A program made the translations under genes and the position numbers. Positions 6,581 through 8,907 of a DNA stretch of 8,907 bases are shown here, piece after piece. Below the pieces are notes generated by a model. It was not told where the DNA came from, ran no database searches, and saw nothing but the letters and a program-made list of their open reading frames with translations. The DNA comes from Acidimicrobiales bacterium (GTDB lineage: Bacteria > Actinomycetota > Acidimicrobiia > Acidimicrobiales > Poriferisodalaceae), in NCBI GenBank assembly GCA_020439485.1, contig JAGQSP010000331.1, positions 1 to 8,907 on the forward strand. Reading direction: 5' to 3'. Positions within the stretch are counted from its first letter, which is position 1; every line of letters begins with the position of its first letter.

Positions 6581-7252
6581 ATGACCGCAGCGCCGTCAAC
6601 CCAGTCCAAGACGATCCGGGTAGTGATCGTCGACGATCACGACGTAGTGGCCCTCGGACTGCGGGCCCTTCTCGAGGACGAGGACGATATCGAGGTGCTG
6701 GATTGTGTCCACAGCGTCGCCGAGGCTGCCACTGCAGCCCGGAACCTGAACCCTGACGTGATACTCATGGACTATCGCCTGCCGGACGGCACAGGTGCCG
6801 ATGCGACGAGGCAGGTCCGAGCAGCGCCTGCCCCTCCCACCGTGGTCATGGTCACCTCGGCCGCAGACCGTCGCGTGCTGAACGAGGCGCTCGAGGCAGG
6901 CTGCGCTGGCTTCGTCTCGAAGAACGCCGACAGGCAAGACCTCGTGTCGGCGGTCAGAGCTGCAGCCCACAACGACTCCTACTTCACGCGCGACATGTTG
7001 AACCATCTGGTGCACCTGAGGCGCTTCGACCAGATCGACAACCAAGAGTTGTCGTCACGAGAGTGCGATGTTCTCCAGCTGACCGCGAATGGACTCAACC
7101 CCGACGAGATCGCTAGCCGGCTCTACCTAAGCCCCCACACGGTCAAGAATCACCTGCGACATGCCATGTCAAAGCTGGACGCCCACACCAAACTCGACGC
7201 TGTGGTCAAGGCGATCCGGGCACGCTTGATATCGATCGACGAGGCGGGGTGA
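6581..7252 (+). CDS. NarL/FixJ-family response regulator with LuxR-type HTH
   Basis: This 223-residue transcription factor is expected to be activated by phosphotransfer from a histidine kinase, most likely the one encoded two genes downstream. The receiver domain (about residues 11-128) has the acidic pair D18-D19, phospho-acceptor D64 in LMDYRLPDG, switch T92 and conserved K114. A linker leads to a C-terminal LuxR-type helix-turn-helix (about 157-213: LSSRECDVLQLTANG, then IASRLYLSPHTVKNHL). All catalytic receiver residues are present, so phosphorylation should work. ATG 6581 is chosen because AGGAG (6572-6576) precedes it and it begins just before the receiver fold; the frame is open back to 6467 without family character. 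The layout resembles DevR/DosR and NarL, but orthology to either cannot be claimed. The stop overlaps the next gene as GTGA. Confidence 0.94.
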   Translation: MTAAPSTQSKTIRVVIVDDHDVVALGLRALLEDEDDIEVLDCVHSVAEAATAARNLNPDVILMDYRLPDGTGADATRQVRAAPAPPTVVMVTSAADRRVLNEALEAGCAGFVSKNADRQDLVSAVRAAAHNDSYFTRDMLNHLVHLRRFDQIDNQELSSRECDVLQLTANGLNPDEIASRLYLSPHTVKNHLRHAMSKLDAHTKLDAVVKAIRARLISIDEAG

Positions 7253-7644
7253 CGGCGGTGCAGAGAGCGGTCCCTGCAGCCCACAGGGTGGTTCTGGCCG
7301 ATGACGACGAGTTCGTCCGCCGGGCGCTATTAGACCTGCTGCTCGACAACCCGAACATCGAAGTCGTCGGCGACGCCGAAGACGGAGAAGCCGCTGCCTC
7401 GCTGTGCGCCGAACTTGACCCAGACGTGGCTGTTGTTGACGTCATGATGCCGGGCGGAGGGGTCGCCGCCGTAAGGGCAATCCTCGCAGTCTCGCCCACC
7501 ACGAAGGTCATCGCGTTCACCGCCCACGCCGACCGACGCACGCGCGAACGACTGTTGGCCAGCGGCGCATCCGATGTCGTAGCCAAGGGCGGTGGACAAG
7601 ACATCGCAGAGGTGATAGCGCGGGTAGCAACTAGCGGAATTTGA
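7249..7644 (+). CDS. Stand-alone receiver-domain response regulator (CheY-like, no output domain)
   Basis: This 131-residue protein is a single receiver domain with a short N-terminal lead. It has acidic residues D18-D20, phospho-acceptor D64 (VAVVDVMMPGGG), switch T91 and K113, so it should accept phosphate. Nothing after about residue 128 could bind DNA or act enzymatically. Proteins of this type act by protein contact, as phosphate sinks, or as relays to another His-containing partner. GTG 7249 overlaps the stop of the upstream regulator (GTGA), with GAGG at 7241-7244; GTG 7258 is an in-frame alternative. Lying between a full regulator and the kinase, it is probably a second target of that kinase. 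The two receivers are clearly related in layout but diverged, so an old duplication with loss of the HTH is possible. Confidence 0.9.
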   Translation: MTAVQRAVPAAHRVVLADDDEFVRRALLDLLLDNPNIEVVGDAEDGEAAASLCAELDPDVAVVDVMMPGGGVAAVRAILAVSPTTKVIAFTAHADRRTRERLLASGASDVVAKGGGQDIAEVIARVATSGI

Positions 7645-7652
7645 GCGGTGGT

Positions 7653-8849
7653 ATGACCAGTCACCAAATTCGTTCCGAACTGCCAGCCCGGGCGGCCAAG
7701 TCTGTCGATGTAGATGTAGTGCGGCAGTTCGCGATTACAGCAACTGCATTGCTCGGCCGGCAGTCCCGGCACGTCCATCCCCGCCAGGTCCTCAACACCT
7801 TGTGCGAGCGCTACGTGCAGAGCACCGGCGCGCTCGGAGCGGTTCTGATGCTGGTCGCTCCCACCGACAACGTGCTCGAACACGTTGCCGGAGCGGGCCC
7901 GATGAACGACGCTCCCTCCATCGCAGACCTCGACATCAACTCATCAAACGACTGGTTCACGCAAACGTTCAGGTCCGGCCAGGCTCTGTTCGTCGACGAC
8001 ACGGCGGGTTGGGAACCCAAGTCGGCCGTCACGGAGAGGGCCCTGGAACGTGGGGTCACAGCCTGCTGGACGACACCGCTGGTCACCGTCGAAGGCGACA
8101 TCATAGGCACATTCTCCGTGGGCTGGCCCGATGCTGTCGAGCCGGGAGACGACCAGCTATGGCTCTTCCAAGAATTCGCTCTTCTCGCCCAAGCCGTGGT
8201 GGACCGTCAGCAGTCGCACTGGCAGCGCATGGCGCTCATCGCCCACGAGCGCGAACGCATAGCTGGTGAACTGCATGACGACTCGGTTCAGGCGATGACT
8301 GCCGTTTCACTGCGATTGCAAAGGCTTCAAGCCAGGCTCGCAGAACACGAGCTGAGGCAATCCGTGGTCGAACTTCGCCACCAGGTCGACGAAGCGATCG
8401 AGCGGCTGCGCCACATGCTGTTCTCGCTGAGCTCCCCAACTCTCGAACAGGACGGCTTGGTGATCACCCTCGAGATCTACCTGGAGACCTACGTCGAGAA
8501 GGCTGGGCTTGCGTGGGAGTTACACGGAGACGAAGCCCTGAGGTTGCCCCACGATGTAGAGGCGCTGGCCTTTCGGCTCGCCCGAGGCGCGCTCATCAAC
8601 GCCATCAAGCACGCTCGAGCGACCAAGGTGAGCGTGTCGGTCGACAGATCCGATGATGGCGGACTCGCTGTGGTCATCGCCGACGACGGTATTGGGTTCG
8701 AGACGGGCGAAATCACTGCCAAGGACAAGCCAGGCCATGTCGGGCTGACCTACGCCCAGTCACTCGCCCGAGCGGTCGGCGGCGCTTACGCCATCGATTC
8801 CATGCCGGGCAAAGGCACCACTGTGTCGTTCAGCATCCCAGGCTTCTGA
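7653..8849 (+). CDS. Soluble GAF-domain sensor histidine kinase, HPK7 (NarX/DevS-like) type
   Basis: This 398-residue kinase is predicted to autophosphorylate on His and pass phosphate to the adjacent receivers. A GAF sensor domain covers about residues 40-190. Next comes the HisKA_3 dimerisation/phosphoacceptor helix with ELHDDSVQ, phospho-site H208. The C-terminal HATPase_c domain has an N-box (LINAIKHA, N316), DDGIGF (D344, D345) and a GHVGL glycine-rich segment. There is no transmembrane segment, so it senses a cytoplasmic signal. The ligand cannot be read off; haem binding as in DevS/DosT is only a possibility. The start is uncertain. ATG 7653 lies 8 bases after the upstream stop. TTG 7641, overlapping that stop as TTGA, is in frame and would add four residues. 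Neither has a clear Shine-Dalgarno. No terminator is visible in the remaining 58 bases. Confidence 0.92.
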   Translation: MTSHQIRSELPARAAKSVDVDVVRQFAITATALLGRQSRHVHPRQVLNTLCERYVQSTGALGAVLMLVAPTDNVLEHVAGAGPMNDAPSIADLDINSSNDWFTQTFRSGQALFVDDTAGWEPKSAVTERALERGVTACWTTPLVTVEGDIIGTFSVGWPDAVEPGDDQLWLFQEFALLAQAVVDRQQSHWQRMALIAHERERIAGELHDDSVQAMTAVSLRLQRLQARLAEHELRQSVVELRHQVDEAIERLRHMLFSLSSPTLEQDGLVITLEIYLETYVEKAGLAWELHGDEALRLPHDVEALAFRLARGALINAIKHARATKVSVSVDRSDDGGLAVVIADDGIGFETGEITAKDKPGHVGLTYAQSLARAVGGAYAIDSMPGKGTTVSFSIPGF

Positions 8850-8907
8850 CCGGCCCGCGGATCGCCCCTGCCCGCGACCGACCAACACCCGCTGACCGAC
8901 GACCAGA

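Noticed and set aside
6304..6609. In-frame N-terminal extension of zwf by about 100 codons
   Set aside because: The residues before GTG 6303 are not family-like, the GTG has AGGAG at good spacing, and the extension would run into the divergent regulator gene.
8850..8907. Terminator or start of another gene after the kinase
   Set aside because: The 58 bases are C-rich with no hairpin plus T-tract and no start with a ribosome site.

Overview
The window is GC-rich, gene-dense bacterial DNA. Actinobacterial character is suggested by the high third-position GC, GTG starts, 4-base gene overlaps and protein sequence style. An Acidimicrobiia-like organism is my guess; no rRNA or other marker gene is present to prove it. 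There are eight confident protein genes, two very small reading frames, and one divergent intergenic region.

Layout. (1) Positions 3-4884, + strand: the 3' end of ctaD (cytochrome c oxidase subunit I), ctaG (oxidase assembly), a tandem-domain universal stress protein, two micro-ORFs of 55 and 50 codons, and a large GH15 glucoamylase/glucodextranase-type enzyme. Every junction in this run, from ctaD to GH15, is an ATGA or GTGA 4-base stop/start overlap, so it reads as one translationally coupled operon. (2) Positions 4897-6303, - strand: zwf (glucose-6-phosphate dehydrogenase), convergent with the GH15 gene and only 12 bases from it. (3) Positions 6304-6580: a 277-base divergent intergenic region with two inverted-repeat structures. 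(4) Positions 6581-8849, + strand: a compact signalling operon with a NarL/FixJ-type response regulator, a stand-alone receiver protein, and a soluble GAF-domain histidine kinase of the HPK7 (NarX/DevS) type. The last 58 bases hold nothing I can identify.

How the genes may work together. Aerobic respiration (CtaD/CtaG), a stress protein, alpha-glucan breakdown without an export signal (GH15) and entry to the oxidative pentose phosphate pathway (Zwf) lie beside a cytosolic two-component system. This is consistent with a redox, energy or dormancy response that mobilises stored glucan for NADPH. That link is inferred from gene order; no regulator binding site could be proven.

The least expected content is the 310-base stretch between the stress protein and GH15. 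It is tiled exactly by two tiny overlapping reading frames. The first looks like two ends of a histidine phosphatase joined after loss of the catalytic middle.
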